From contig JARKQJ010000212.1 of NCBI GenBank assembly GCA_029973955.1, positions 1 through 48,929 of the forward strand: 48,929 bases of DNA. Direction: 5' to 3'. Both the position numbers and the translations under genes were made by a program. The notes below the pieces were generated by a model that had not been told where the DNA came from, ran no database searches, and was given only the letters and a program-made list of their open reading frames with translations. Of the stretch, positions 26,354-33,975 are shown in pieces. The DNA comes from Paludibaculum sp. (GTDB taxonomy: Bacteria > Acidobacteriota > Terriglobia > Bryobacterales > Bryobacteraceae). Position 1 is the stretch's first letter. The number at the start of each line of letters is the position of its first letter.

Positions 26354-26733
26354 AAGATCTGGACTACGGCGCCATCTTGCGCCGGATTGTGCGCATTGGG
26401 GGCGCGCTGGGGCTGATCGGGTGCCTGATTTCATACGTTTTGGCGGGCGCGGCCGGGCTGTTGAGTTTCCTGGGCGGGGCGGTGATTTCGGCGCTATCGT
26501 TCTGGCTGCTGCACCGGCTGGTGAGCGACATTCAGGCGGCGGCGGAGGGTCGCCAGATCCGGGGCACATCGGTGGTAATGCACATGTTCCGAATGCTGAT
26601 TCTGGGCGGGGCGGCCTATGGTATTGTGAATACTTACGGGTCCTCAAAACCCGCATTGGCCGCAGGTCTGACGCTCGCCGTCACCGCGGCGACTTTGGAA
26701 GTCCTGATAGAACTGTTCCATGCACCACACTGA
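26350..26733 (+). CDS. atpI: ATP synthase subunit I-like protein
   Basis: A 127-residue membrane protein with four helices (about 15-35, 38-58, 78-98, 103-123) and the family loop HRLVSDIQAAAEGRQIRG between helices two and three. AtpI proteins assist c-ring assembly. The gene overlaps atpZ by four bases and atpB by 14 bases, so the genes are tightly coupled. Similarity in this family is loose, and the symbol rests mostly on position and topology. Confidence 0.8.
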   Translation: MKDLDYGAILRRIVRIGGALGLIGCLISYVLAGAAGLLSFLGGAVISALSFWLLHRLVSDIQAAAEGRQIRGTSVVMHMFRMLILGGAAYGIVNTYGSSKPALAAGLTLAVTAATLEVLIELFHAPH

Positions 26734-27460
26734 ACTCTGGTTCACGGCATTCCTGAACAAATACCTCGCCGGGCCCGCCAACGCCCTGTTCAACGCGGTC
26801 GGTTTCCACACGGAGGATCCGACGAAGCCCTGGTCGAATTACATCGCCATGGAGTTGCTGGTGGTGGTTGCGCTGGTGCTGGTGGCGGCGCTGGTGCGCG
26901 CGTCGCTGTCGGTGGAGCGGCCGGGCAAGCTGCAGTTGGTGTTTGAAGGAATTTACGGATTCGTGGCCGATCAGGCGAGGGACATTGTGGGGCACGGGTA
27001 CAAGAAGCACGTGCCGTTCTTCGCGATGCTGTTTGTGTTCATCCTGTCGTGCAACCTGTTGGGCATCGTGCCAACGTTTGAATCGCCGACGATGTACTAC
27101 TACATGGTGGCGGGCATCGCGGTGTGCAGCTTCCTCTACTACAACGGCCAGGGCATCAAAGAGCAGGGCATTCTGGGCCACCTGAAGCACTTCTGCGGGC
27201 CGGTGATCTTCATCGCGCCGGCGATGTTCGTCCTTGAGATCATCAGCCACTGCATCCGGCCGATGTCGCTCACCATCCGTCTTTTCGCCAACATGCTTGC
27301 GGGCGAGCAGGTGACCATCGGGTTCCTGTCGCTGGTGCCGTGGTTGGTGCCGGTGGTGTTCATGGCGCTGCACGTGTTCGTATCGCTGGTGCAGGCGTTC
27401 ATCTTCATGATGCTGAGCATGGTGTATGTGGGCGAAGCGGTTGCCCACGAGGGCCATTAA
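26720..27460 (+). CDS. atpB: ATP synthase F0 subunit a
   Basis: The 246-residue stator channel subunit of F0 in the inner membrane; it takes protons (or sodium) to and from the c-ring. The essential Arg lies in SLTIRLFANMLAGEQV, and the preceding helix-loop LEIISHCIRP plus the last helices are typical. The start ATG overlaps the end of atpI. It is followed after 91 bases by atpE with its own ribosome binding site. Confidence 0.96.
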   Translation: MHHTELWFTAFLNKYLAGPANALFNAVGFHTEDPTKPWSNYIAMELLVVVALVLVAALVRASLSVERPGKLQLVFEGIYGFVADQARDIVGHGYKKHVPFFAMLFVFILSCNLLGIVPTFESPTMYYYMVAGIAVCSFLYYNGQGIKEQGILGHLKHFCGPVIFIAPAMFVLEIISHCIRPMSLTIRLFANMLAGEQVTIGFLSLVPWLVPVVFMALHVFVSLVQAFIFMMLSMVYVGEAVAHEGH

Positions 27461-27551
27461 CGAGTTTGAAAGCTTCCAGTGTGAGGCCCCGGCGTCCCAA
27501 CGCACGGTGCGCAACCACCTCCTGGGGGCTGTTTAGTAAGGAGAAAGACCA

Positions 27552-27839
27552 ATGACCGTACGCAACCTATTTATTCTGATGGCGCTCATGCTGATCGCCG
27601 TCCCGACGTTCGCCCAGACCAGCGGCAGCACCGCCGGCACGTTCGTGCTGCCGGGCGCCTTCGCCATGGCGATCGCTTCCGGCCTTTGCGGCATGGCGCA
27701 GGGCAAGGCTGTCGCCGCTTCGGTGGAGGGCATCGCCCGCAATCCCGGGGCCGCCGGCGCGATCCGCATCCTGCTGATTCTCGGTCTCGCCTTTATCGAA
27801 TCCCTGGCGCTGTTCACCTTCGTCAACATCGGCAAGTAA
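27552..27839 (+). CDS. atpE: ATP synthase F0 subunit c, with signal-peptide-like N-terminus
   Basis: A 95-residue c-ring subunit with helix 1, the polar loop ARNPGA, and helix 2 with the ion-carrying Glu in GLAFIESLALF. A Gln in helix 1 (MAQGKAVAAS) aligns with the Gln of Glu-type c-rings. Of the residues that coordinate sodium in Ilyobacter-type rings, Gln, Glu and Ser are kept but Thr and Tyr are Leu and Phe, so proton use is more likely. The first 22 residues (MTVRNLFILMALMLIAVPTFAQ) look like a cleavable signal peptide, absent from short c subunits. A TAAGGAG ribosome binding site precedes the ATG. F1 genes and atpF/atpH do not follow. Confidence 0.95.
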   Translation: MTVRNLFILMALMLIAVPTFAQTSGSTAGTFVLPGAFAMAIASGLCGMAQGKAVAASVEGIARNPGAAGAIRILLILGLAFIESLALFTFVNIGK

Positions 27840-27858
27840 GACAGCATTCACGGTTTGA

Positions 27859-27894
27859 GCGGCCCGGCCTTGTGCCGGGCCGCATTTGTTTTTT
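27859..27894 (+). terminator. Intrinsic terminator of the atp operon
   Basis: Bases 27859-27868 (GCGGCCCGGC) pair perfectly with 27874-27883 over a 5-base loop and are followed by ATTTGTTTTTT. It lies 20 bases after the atpE stop. Confidence 0.9.
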
Positions 27895-27919
27895 GGGGGA
27901 GTGGGGAGGACGCCTGGGT

Positions 27920-27999
27920 GGGACGGTCACGCTGTGTCCACCTGGGGCGTTGGTGGCGGTGGCGGAGTTCCGGCGTTTTGGGACACAGATGACCGTCCC
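27920..27999. repeat. REP-like long imperfect palindrome
   Basis: The left arm 27920-27939 (GGGACGGTCA, CG, CTGTGTCC) is complementary to the right arm 27981-27999 (GGACACAG, A, TGACCGTCCC); only a two-against-one-base bulge breaks the pairing. The 41-base interval is G/T-rich. It lies between the atp terminator and the aldolase gene. Such GC-rich palindromes between genes are usual for REP elements mobilised by IS200-like transposases; no such gene is in the window. Confidence 0.75.
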
Positions 28000-28077
28000 T
28001 GGGGGGGGATTTGCGGGGTTGGGGAGGAGGTTGGTGAGGTGGACGCCAGGGAGCGGCAGGATAGACTGGAAGTGACG

Positions 28078-28962
28078 ATGAAACTGCACGGCATTTTTCC
28101 TCCGATTGCGACGCCCTTCAACTATGACGGCGAGATCTACGCGGCTAAGGTTCAGCACAACGTCGAGAAGTGGAACAAGACGGGGCTGGCGGGGTATGTG
28201 GTTTGCGGCTCGACTGGGGAGAGCGTCTTCCTGACGATGGAAGAGAAGCTGAAGCTGTTTGAGCTGGTGGCGCAGCACGCGGCTTCGGACAAGATCCTGC
28301 TGGCCGGTACGGGCATGGAGAGCGTGCGGGAGACGGTGCAGCTGACGAACCTGGCGGCGGAGATGGGCTACAAGGGCGTGATGGTGCGGACGCCGCACTA
28401 CTACAAGAACCTGGTGAACAATGGCGCGGCGCAGGCGCTCTACTACCGCAGCGTGGCGGACCAGGCGAAGATCCCGCTGATGATCTACAACTGGCCGCAG
28501 GCGACGGGCGTGGACATTCCGGCCGACACGGTGGCGGCGCTGAGCGAGCATCCGAACATCATCGCGATCAAAGAGAGCAGCGGAAATATCGAAAAAGTGA
28601 TGCAGTTGATCCGCGAGACGAAGGAAGGCTTCCAGGTGCTGGTGGGATCGGCGCCGACGCTGGCGCCCTCGTTCGCGGTGGGCGCGGTGGGGGCGGTGCT
28701 GGCCTATGCGAATGCGGCGCCGTATTCGACGATCGCGATCTATGAGGCGCACCGGCAGCGCGAGTTCGACGCGGCGATGGACTGGCAGCGGCGGATCGCG
28801 CGCGCGGCGGTGCTGGTGACGGTGAAGTACGGCATCCCGGGGCTGAAGCACGCGATGGATCTGAACGGCTACTTTGGCGGGCCGGTGCGGCTGCCGCTGA
28901 CTCCGGTTTCGAACGAGGCGAAGAAAGAGATCGAGGCGGCGTTCGCGGACCTGAAGGGGTAG
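28078..28962 (+). CDS. DapA-family (dihydrodipicolinate synthase/N-acetylneuraminate lyase) aldolase
   Basis: A 294-residue TIM-barrel class I aldolase, cytoplasmic. The Schiff-base lysine is K165 in IIAIKESSG, the catalytic tyrosine Y137 in IYNWP, and the carboxylate-binding loop CGSTGES (about 43-49) replaces the GTTGE of true DapA. These changes and the absence of lysine biosynthesis neighbours suggest a 2-keto acid aldolase acting on a sugar acid or related compound rather than lysine synthesis. The frame is open upstream to 27886 through the repeat, but homology begins at this ATG. Substrate not determinable. Confidence 0.85.
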   Translation: MKLHGIFPPIATPFNYDGEIYAAKVQHNVEKWNKTGLAGYVVCGSTGESVFLTMEEKLKLFELVAQHAASDKILLAGTGMESVRETVQLTNLAAEMGYKGVMVRTPHYYKNLVNNGAAQALYYRSVADQAKIPLMIYNWPQATGVDIPADTVAALSEHPNIIAIKESSGNIEKVMQLIRETKEGFQVLVGSAPTLAPSFAVGAVGAVLAYANAAPYSTIAIYEAHRQREFDAAMDWQRRIARAAVLVTVKYGIPGLKHAMDLNGYFGGPVRLPLTPVSNEAKKEIEAAFADLKG

Positions 28963-29020
28963 GCCGGGCGGCACAATTTACTAGCCGGCGGGGGCAAGTG
29001 AGACTACACTCGGGGAAGAG

Positions 29021-29383
29021 ATGCGCACATTGCGGAAAACCCGGCGGCCGATTCCGGCAGCGCGACTGGCGCTGACGGTGGCCGTGGCATTTGCCGCGGT
29101 GGCGTTGGGCTGGCTGTTGGCGGGATCGATCCGGATCGCACCGCAGACGGCTGCCAGCGGGGGCATGTCCATGCCCTGCGTGCCGGCGCAACTGATCCTG
29201 AAGACAGACGGCGAGGCCGGCCTGGTGACCGCCCCGCAATGCGACCTGCCGGCGGAATCATCCAACGGTACCGCGCCGGCGAACAGGCAGTTCGTGGAAC
29301 TGACCAATGGCCCGCGGGGCGCAAGCTGCGCGTTGCGCGAGTTCGCGCCACTGCACCGCCGGCCGCCGCCCGCACTCTCCTGA
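29021..29383 (+). CDS. Possible small membrane-anchored/exported protein
   Basis: A 120-residue unknown protein with an Arg-rich start, one hydrophobic helix (about 15-35, LALTVAVAFAAVALGWLLAG) and a polar remainder with three Cys and a Pro-rich end. GGGGAAGAG precedes the ATG closely. No family is recognised; reading frames on the other strand are also open here, so whether it is translated is uncertain. Confidence 0.45.
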   Translation: MRTLRKTRRPIPAARLALTVAVAFAAVALGWLLAGSIRIAPQTAASGGMSMPCVPAQLILKTDGEAGLVTAPQCDLPAESSNGTAPANRQFVELTNGPRGASCALREFAPLHRRPPPALS

Positions 29384-29502
29384 ACCTCCATCGAGGATCC
29401 CAATCGAAGAGACAAGCTCCGCCCGGACCCCTCCGGGCGAGCCGTGCATCCATCATGAGCGAAGCGCGGCCGCGGCCGTGCGCATTCATTCAGGAGATTC
29501 CC

Positions 29503-29997
29503 ATGACTACGAGAAGAAAAAGTCTGATCGCCGGGCTACTGCTGGCGTTGATGTTGCTGGGCGCTTTGGCAATGCCCTCGCCCAGCGCGGTGAAGCCGCC
29601 GGAGAACGGCGTCTATGCCGTGCTGGCGGAAGGGGTGAAAGACCACGCAGGCAAGGCGGCGGTGGTGCTGCCCTACCAGGGATTGGACGGCAAGGGCGAG
29701 GTGCGGCGCGTGGCGCTGGACACCTCGGAGTTCGTCCCGCTGGTGCTGGCGGGGCCGCCGGTCGCGCTCAAGGAGCAGGACAACCGGCTGACAGTGGAGG
29801 TGCAGTTCCAGAAGAAGCAGGCGGCGGCCTTTGAGAAGTTCACCGGCTCGCACCTGGGCCAGGAGGTGGCCGTGGTGGCGGGCGGAGAGATTGTGAGCGT
29901 CCTCAAAGTGCGCAGCGTGATTTCCGACGGAAAGGCGCTGATCACGGGGCGGGGCGGGGAGAACGCGAAAGAGTTGATCCGTAAACTTTCGCAGTAG
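29503..29997 (+). CDS. Exported protein with a SecD P1-head-like domain
   Basis: A 164-residue protein with a signal peptide or N-terminal anchor (LIAGLLLALMLLGALAMP). The mature part resembles the periplasmic head of SecD: VEVQFQKKQAAAFEKFTGSH, then LGQEVAVVAGGEIVSVLKV, VISDGKALITGRG and a final helix KELIRKLSQ, which match in order the strands and helix of that domain. The twelve-helix translocase part of SecD is missing, so this is a free domain and not a protein translocase. The start is set by CAGGAG seven bases before the ATG; the frame is open further upstream to 29239 without features. Role unknown. Confidence 0.75.
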   Translation: MTTRRKSLIAGLLLALMLLGALAMPSPSAVKPPENGVYAVLAEGVKDHAGKAAVVLPYQGLDGKGEVRRVALDTSEFVPLVLAGPPVALKEQDNRLTVEVQFQKKQAAAFEKFTGSHLGQEVAVVAGGEIVSVLKVRSVISDGKALITGRGGENAKELIRKLSQ

Positions 29998-30057
29998 CGG
30001 GCGTAATTTGGGGGCGGGAGGATTGACAGAGCAGGCGTTGCCTGCGATCCTGCCCCC

Positions 30058-30573
30058 ATGCGCAAAGTACCGCTGTTTCTCACCGTTTTCTGCCTGTGTG
30101 CCGCGGCGCAGACCGCCGAGAACCCGCTGAGCACGGGCGTGAAGGGCCTCTACTCGATGGCCAAGAACAACCTGATCAAGGCCGCCGAAAAGATGCCGGA
30201 AGAGAACTACTCATTCAAGCCGACGCCGGATGTGCGGAGCTTCGGCCAACTGGTGGGTCACGTGGCGGATGCGGGATATATGTTCTGCGCGCCGGTGCTG
30301 GGTGAGCAGCCGCCGATGAAGGGCATCGAGAAAAGCAAGACGTCGAAGGCCGATCTCGTGCAGGCGTTGAAGGACAGTTTCGCGTATTGCGACAAGGCGT
30401 ATGACACGATGACGGACGCCAAGGGTACGACGATGGTGAAGATGTTCGGGGAGCGGCCGCTGCTGAACGTGCTGGAGTTCAACGTGGTGCACGACTACGA
30501 ACACTACGGCAACATGGTGACCTACCTGCGAATGAAGGGACTGGTACCGCCGTCGAGTGAAGGCCGGAAATAG
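30058..30573 (+). CDS. DinB-family four-helix protein with signal peptide
   Basis: A 171-residue protein with signal peptide MRKVPLFLTVFCLCAAAQ. The rest fits the DinB/YfiT-like metal-binding bundle: helix 1 TGVKGLYSMAKNNLIKAAEK, PEENYSFKPTPDVRSFGQLVGHVAD with the first His, and VHDYEHYGNMVTYLRMKG with the second and third His. Family members bind nickel or zinc, and some act as thiol transferases; many, including exported acidobacterial ones, have no known reaction. Start is the only one before the signal peptide. Confidence 0.85.
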   Translation: MRKVPLFLTVFCLCAAAQTAENPLSTGVKGLYSMAKNNLIKAAEKMPEENYSFKPTPDVRSFGQLVGHVADAGYMFCAPVLGEQPPMKGIEKSKTSKADLVQALKDSFAYCDKAYDTMTDAKGTTMVKMFGERPLLNVLEFNVVHDYEHYGNMVTYLRMKGLVPPSSEGRK

Positions 30574-30667
30574 CGGCGCGCGAGCCGGTTTCCGCAAAAA
30601 ATCACGAACAATCCCGGTTCCTCCCGCACGGAAAAGGTGGTACGCTTTTCCGCAGTCAGGAGGAATC

Positions 30668-31693
30668 ATGGCAAAAGGACTTCTTACGATTCAGGGCACG
30701 CTCGACCTGGTGCAGTTCTGGCCAGACGGCGAATCCGACGCGGACACAACCAAGGTGAAGATCACGGTGGCGGCGGGAGCGATCCGGTTCCAGCCGAAAA
30801 AGAGCGCGCCGGCGCAGGTGACGACGGCGTTTGACGGCGCGTGGCTGAAGACGGTGGGCGGGAAGAAGACCGTGATCGACACGAAGGGGCGCGTGACGGT
30901 GCGGCTGCAAGGGATCGACGCGCCCGAGTTGCACTACGCTCCAGCGCCGGTGGGCAGGAGCGCGGCAGTGACTGACGCGATGCGGGCGGCGTTGAAAGCC
31001 GTGAACCACAAGTACCGGCAGCACCACGGGCAGAGCGCGACGCTGGCGCTGCTGACGATGCTGAAGAAGGCGGGCGCGGCGACGCTGCCGTGCACCTTCC
31101 AGACGGCCGTGGATCATCCCAACGACGTGTGCGACAAATACGCGCGGGTGGTGGGTGATGTGGTGGTGGATGTGAACGGCAAGAAGGTGAACATCAACCG
31201 CTGGGTGCTGGAACAGGGCTGGGCGGTTCCGTCGTACTACAACTCCATGTCGGCGGCGGAAATCACGGCGCTCCAGAAACTGGCGGCGAAAGCGCGGGCG
31301 GCGGGCAAGGGGATTTGGAACGACTACCGCTCGAAGTTCGGCAAGTTCGATTTCCAACTGCTGTACGTTCCGGGCAAGAAGTCACCGGGATTCGCCGTGG
31401 GCGGCGATGCGGGTACGCTGATCATGCCCAAGCTGTTCCGCCGGCAGACCACGTGGGCGTGCTACAAGGAAGCGGGGATTACGGCGCTGAGTTTCGCGCA
31501 GTATCTGGCCGGATTGAAAGAACGGTTCTACGAGACGGCGGACTACCTGGCGAACGGCGACCTGGCGATGTGGCAGCAGATGGCGAAGAAGGTGAAGGCG
31601 GGCGAGTTCCTGCTGGGGCCGGGCGATATGGTCTTCGAAGAGGCGGCTTCGACGCTGTATTCGGCGGCAGGCGTGCCGGTCACGGTGTGGTGA
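30668..31693 (+). CDS. Thermonuclease-like (SNase) domain protein
   Basis: A 341-residue protein whose residues about 8-200 form a staphylococcal nuclease-like OB fold. The catalytic set is complete: R79, D84 and E87 in VRLQGIDAPE, at the same spacing as R35, D40 and E43 of the model enzyme, and R160 in DKYARVVG. It differs from classic secreted nuclease: no signal peptide is visible, a 60-residue insertion follows the catalytic loop, and about 140 residues follow the fold. A good AGGAGG site is five bases before the ATG. It may cleave nucleic acid inside the cell or leave by another route. Its 3' end overlaps the convergent phosphotriesterase-family gene by 14 bases. Confidence 0.85.
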   Translation: MAKGLLTIQGTLDLVQFWPDGESDADTTKVKITVAAGAIRFQPKKSAPAQVTTAFDGAWLKTVGGKKTVIDTKGRVTVRLQGIDAPELHYAPAPVGRSAAVTDAMRAALKAVNHKYRQHHGQSATLALLTMLKKAGAATLPCTFQTAVDHPNDVCDKYARVVGDVVVDVNGKKVNINRWVLEQGWAVPSYYNSMSAAEITALQKLAAKARAAGKGIWNDYRSKFGKFDFQLLYVPGKKSPGFAVGGDAGTLIMPKLFRRQTTWACYKEAGITALSFAQYLAGLKERFYETADYLANGDLAMWQQMAKKVKAGEFLLGPGDMVFEEAASTLYSAAGVPVTVW

Positions 31694-32597
31694 AGGCGCG
31701 GCGTGGGTTGTCGACCAGGAGGATCTTCCAGGACTCCTGGGGGATCTGTGGCAGGAAGCCGGAGTAGAGAAAAGTGTAGCCGCGGTACTCTCCGCCGTGC
31801 GGTTCGCCGACGTGATACCAGCCGGCGTCCTGGCTGATGAGGGTTTGGCCGAGGAGCCGCTGGTCTTTCATGTGGAGGACACAGTCGCGGTGCCAGGCGG
31901 CGGACTTTTCGCTGACGCCGTCGAACTCGACCCAGGCTCCGGCGCGGGCGACGCGCTGGTGGAAGGCGTGATCTTTCTCGCTCTGGGCGTGAACCCAGAC
32001 GAACCTGGACGTGGGGCATTTGAGGCGGTTGAGGATTTCGAGCTGGGCTTCGGCGGCGGGGCCGCCGCCGTTGGTGTGGGAGGCGATGGCGAGTCCGGTG
32101 GTGAGAGAGGCCATGGCGGCGGCTTCGATGAGCTTTTTGTCCAGGGCCTCCAGAGGGAAGCCGTTGACGCCGGTTTTGATGAAGCGCGGCTGGATGCCGT
32201 CCACGCCGTTGGTGGCTTCGGCGATCCAGCGGCGGGCGAGTTGCCAGGCGGATTCGGTGTGGGCCCAGGCAGGGACGCCGGCGCGCTTGGCGGCGCCGTA
32301 GATGCCGGTGTTGGTCCAGATCTCGAGACCGGTGGAGTCCTCCAAGGCTCTCAACAGACGGGCATTGCGGCCGAGGCCGTTGGGGGTGCATTCGAGGAGG
32401 CGGACGCAGCCGAAGCGCTTGAGCTCTTCCAGTTTCGGTCTGGCGATGGCGAGGACTTCGCGGAAGTCGTACTGGGCTTTGGATTGGACGCCGGCGAAGT
32501 CGACGAGGACGTGCTCGTGCACGAGGGTGGAGCCTGGCACCGCCGGTTGGGGCATATTCTGGAACAGAGAGGCGATCAGAAAGTCGCGACGCCGCAT
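31680..32597 (-). CDS. Phosphotriesterase-family metal-dependent hydrolase
   Basis: A 305-residue TIM-barrel amidohydrolase. Metal ligands visible in order: HEH in LVHEHVLVD, the bridging Lys in RFIKTGVNG, His in IASHTN, His in WVHAQSE and Asp in SQDAGW. Such proteins act on phosphotriesters, lactones or related esters; the natural substrate is unknown. The N-terminus MRRRDFLIASLF resembles the start of a Tat signal, but the hydrophobic part is very short, so export is doubtful. The ATG overlaps the ATG of the opposite-strand pseudogene. Confidence 0.82.
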   Translation of the reverse strand: MRRRDFLIASLFQNMPQPAVPGSTLVHEHVLVDFAGVQSKAQYDFREVLAIARPKLEELKRFGCVRLLECTPNGLGRNARLLRALEDSTGLEIWTNTGIYGAAKRAGVPAWAHTESAWQLARRWIAEATNGVDGIQPRFIKTGVNGFPLEALDKKLIEAAAMASLTTGLAIASHTNGGGPAAEAQLEILNRLKCPTSRFVWVHAQSEKDHAFHQRVARAGAWVEFDGVSEKSAAWHRDCVLHMKDQRLLGQTLISQDAGWYHVGEPHGGEYRGYTFLYSGFLPQIPQESWKILLVDNPRRAFTTP

Positions 32598-32882
32598 GAT
32601 GCCGACATTGTACTTCCTCTGGTTGGGCGTCCTGATGCAGCCGGCGCCGGAGCAGAGATCGCCGGAGGTGAGGGACTATCCGGCGCAGTAATACCCAGGG
32701 GTGGAGGATGCGCAAGCGGCGCTGGGGTGAATCTGCAGCCGGGAGCGAGTCTGGATGGACTGAACTTCACGGCGGCGCGGTAGCGCTTGTACAGGGTTCG
32801 CGGCGAGGTAAGGATGGATGGCGAGAAGGTGGAGATCACGGAGTCAGGCACGGTCTCGCTGGCGCTGGAGGCTCGCAAGTAG
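32596..32882 (+). pseudogene. Decayed gene for an exported protein with a carboxypeptidase-regulatory-like repeat
   Basis: The plus strand begins with a good signal peptide (MMPTLYFLWLGVLMQPAPEQ), continues RSPEVRDYPAQ, then meets TAA at 32689. The same frame goes on as YPGVEDAQAA, after which the match shifts by one frame near 32722 to VNLQPGASLDGLNFTAAR, stops at TAG 32781, and resumes as RLYRVRGEVRMDGEKVEI to a final TAG at 32880. Mending the two stops (TAC to TAA, CAG to TAG) and the frameshift gives one continuous protein of about 94 residues with the YPG-x-D...AAG-x-x-L-DGLNF pattern seen in carboxypeptidase-regulatory-like domains of Solibacter-type proteins. Function lost. Confidence 0.65.
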
Positions 32883-32889
32883 GGCGGCT

Positions 32890-33918
32890 TCAATTGGTGT
32901 GCGCCACGACGATGGTGTGGGGCGACATGGGCACGGGGTGGGCGGTGACGCGAGCGTAGCCGGCGGCCTGGGCCATTTGGGTGTATTCGTGGAGCGTATA
33001 GGCGTCGCCGTGAGCGGTGGAGGCGAGCATGATGAGGGCGAAGGCGGCGGCCATGGGCGGGGAGACGCGATCTTCGTTGGGGACGAATTCGAGGATGGCC
33101 GCGCGGCCGCCGGGCTTGAGGGCGGCGCGAACTTTGGCGAGCATGGCGATGATCCGCTCGACGTCGAAGTGGTGGAGGAAGTTGGTGAGGAGGATCTCGT
33201 CGTAGGGGCCGCCGAAGTCGACGTCGAAGGCGCTGCCGGGGAGGGACTTCACGCGATCGGCGACGCCGGCCTTGCGGGCATTGGCCTGGGCGACTTCGAG
33301 GACGGCAGACCAGTCGAGCGCGGTGATGTGGGCGTTGGGATTCTGGCGGGCGACTTCGATGCCGAAGAGGCCGTGGCCGGCGGCGATGTCGAGGACGTCC
33401 ATCGGCGTGGTGCGACCCTCGAGAACGATGGCGCCAAGAGGCGCGGCGAGCGGCGCCATCATGGGAGCCATGCTGTGGGCGAACTCGACCCAGACGGGGT
33501 TTTCGGGCTCGACAGTGCCTTCGCCGTGCATGGAGGTGCGGCCGTCGCGGACGATGTCGGCGAGCTGGCGGAAGGGGTCACGGAACTCCGGCAGGCCGAG
33601 GAAGCGCGCGGTGGTGGCGATGCAGGCGGGCGAGGCCGGGTCGAGGAACATCGCGGCGGTGGGCGAGTTGCCATAGACGCTGTCGGTCTTCTCGAGCAGG
33701 CCGCAGACGGTGAGGAAATCGCAGAGGATGCGGATGCCCCGCAGGGAGGCGGAACAGCTCTCCGCGAGTTGTTCGGCAGTGGCCGAGGCGCGGCCTAGCT
33801 GCGCGAAGACGCCGAGTTCGATCGCCGCGCGCAGCGCCTCAGTCTGCTGATGGGCGTTGAGCATTTGAAAGACGAGCGCCGGTGAAGGCGCGGAAGTGGG
33901 TTGCATCCCAGGCTGCAT
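32890..33918 (-). CDS. SAM-dependent O-methyltransferase-like protein
   Basis: A 342-residue class I methyltransferase. The N-terminal 100 residues are a winged-helix dimerisation domain (RAAIELGVFAQLGRASATAEQLAE), then the SAM site VLDIAAGHGLFGIEVA, acidic end in ITALDWS, and EILLTNFLHHFD. This layout is the polyketide/hydroxyneurosporene O-methyltransferase type; the substrate is unknown. The ATG at 33918 follows GAGGAGG at six bases; the frame extends to 33954 but that start has no such site. It lies 57 bases after the mannonate-dehydratase-like gene and may belong to the same long transcript. Confidence 0.87.
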   Translation of the reverse strand: MQPGMQPTSAPSPALVFQMLNAHQQTEALRAAIELGVFAQLGRASATAEQLAESCSASLRGIRILCDFLTVCGLLEKTDSVYGNSPTAAMFLDPASPACIATTARFLGLPEFRDPFRQLADIVRDGRTSMHGEGTVEPENPVWVEFAHSMAPMMAPLAAPLGAIVLEGRTTPMDVLDIAAGHGLFGIEVARQNPNAHITALDWSAVLEVAQANARKAGVADRVKSLPGSAFDVDFGGPYDEILLTNFLHHFDVERIIAMLAKVRAALKPGGRAAILEFVPNEDRVSPPMAAAFALIMLASTAHGDAYTLHEYTQMAQAAGYARVTAHPVPMSPHTIVVAHTN

Positions 33919-33975
33919 GGCAGGCCTCCTCTGATGCACTCCAGGGTAGCTCAAATCGAGACAGATTTTGGAAGA

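Noticed and set aside
27552..27839. Sodium-driven c-ring
   Set aside because: Gln, Glu and Ser ligands are kept, but Thr and Tyr positions are Leu and Phe, which fits proton use better; not decisive.
31797..32595. Plus-strand frame opposite the phosphotriesterase-family gene
   Set aside because: Only its last 18 codons (after 32727) belong to the pseudogene; the rest is antisense shadow.
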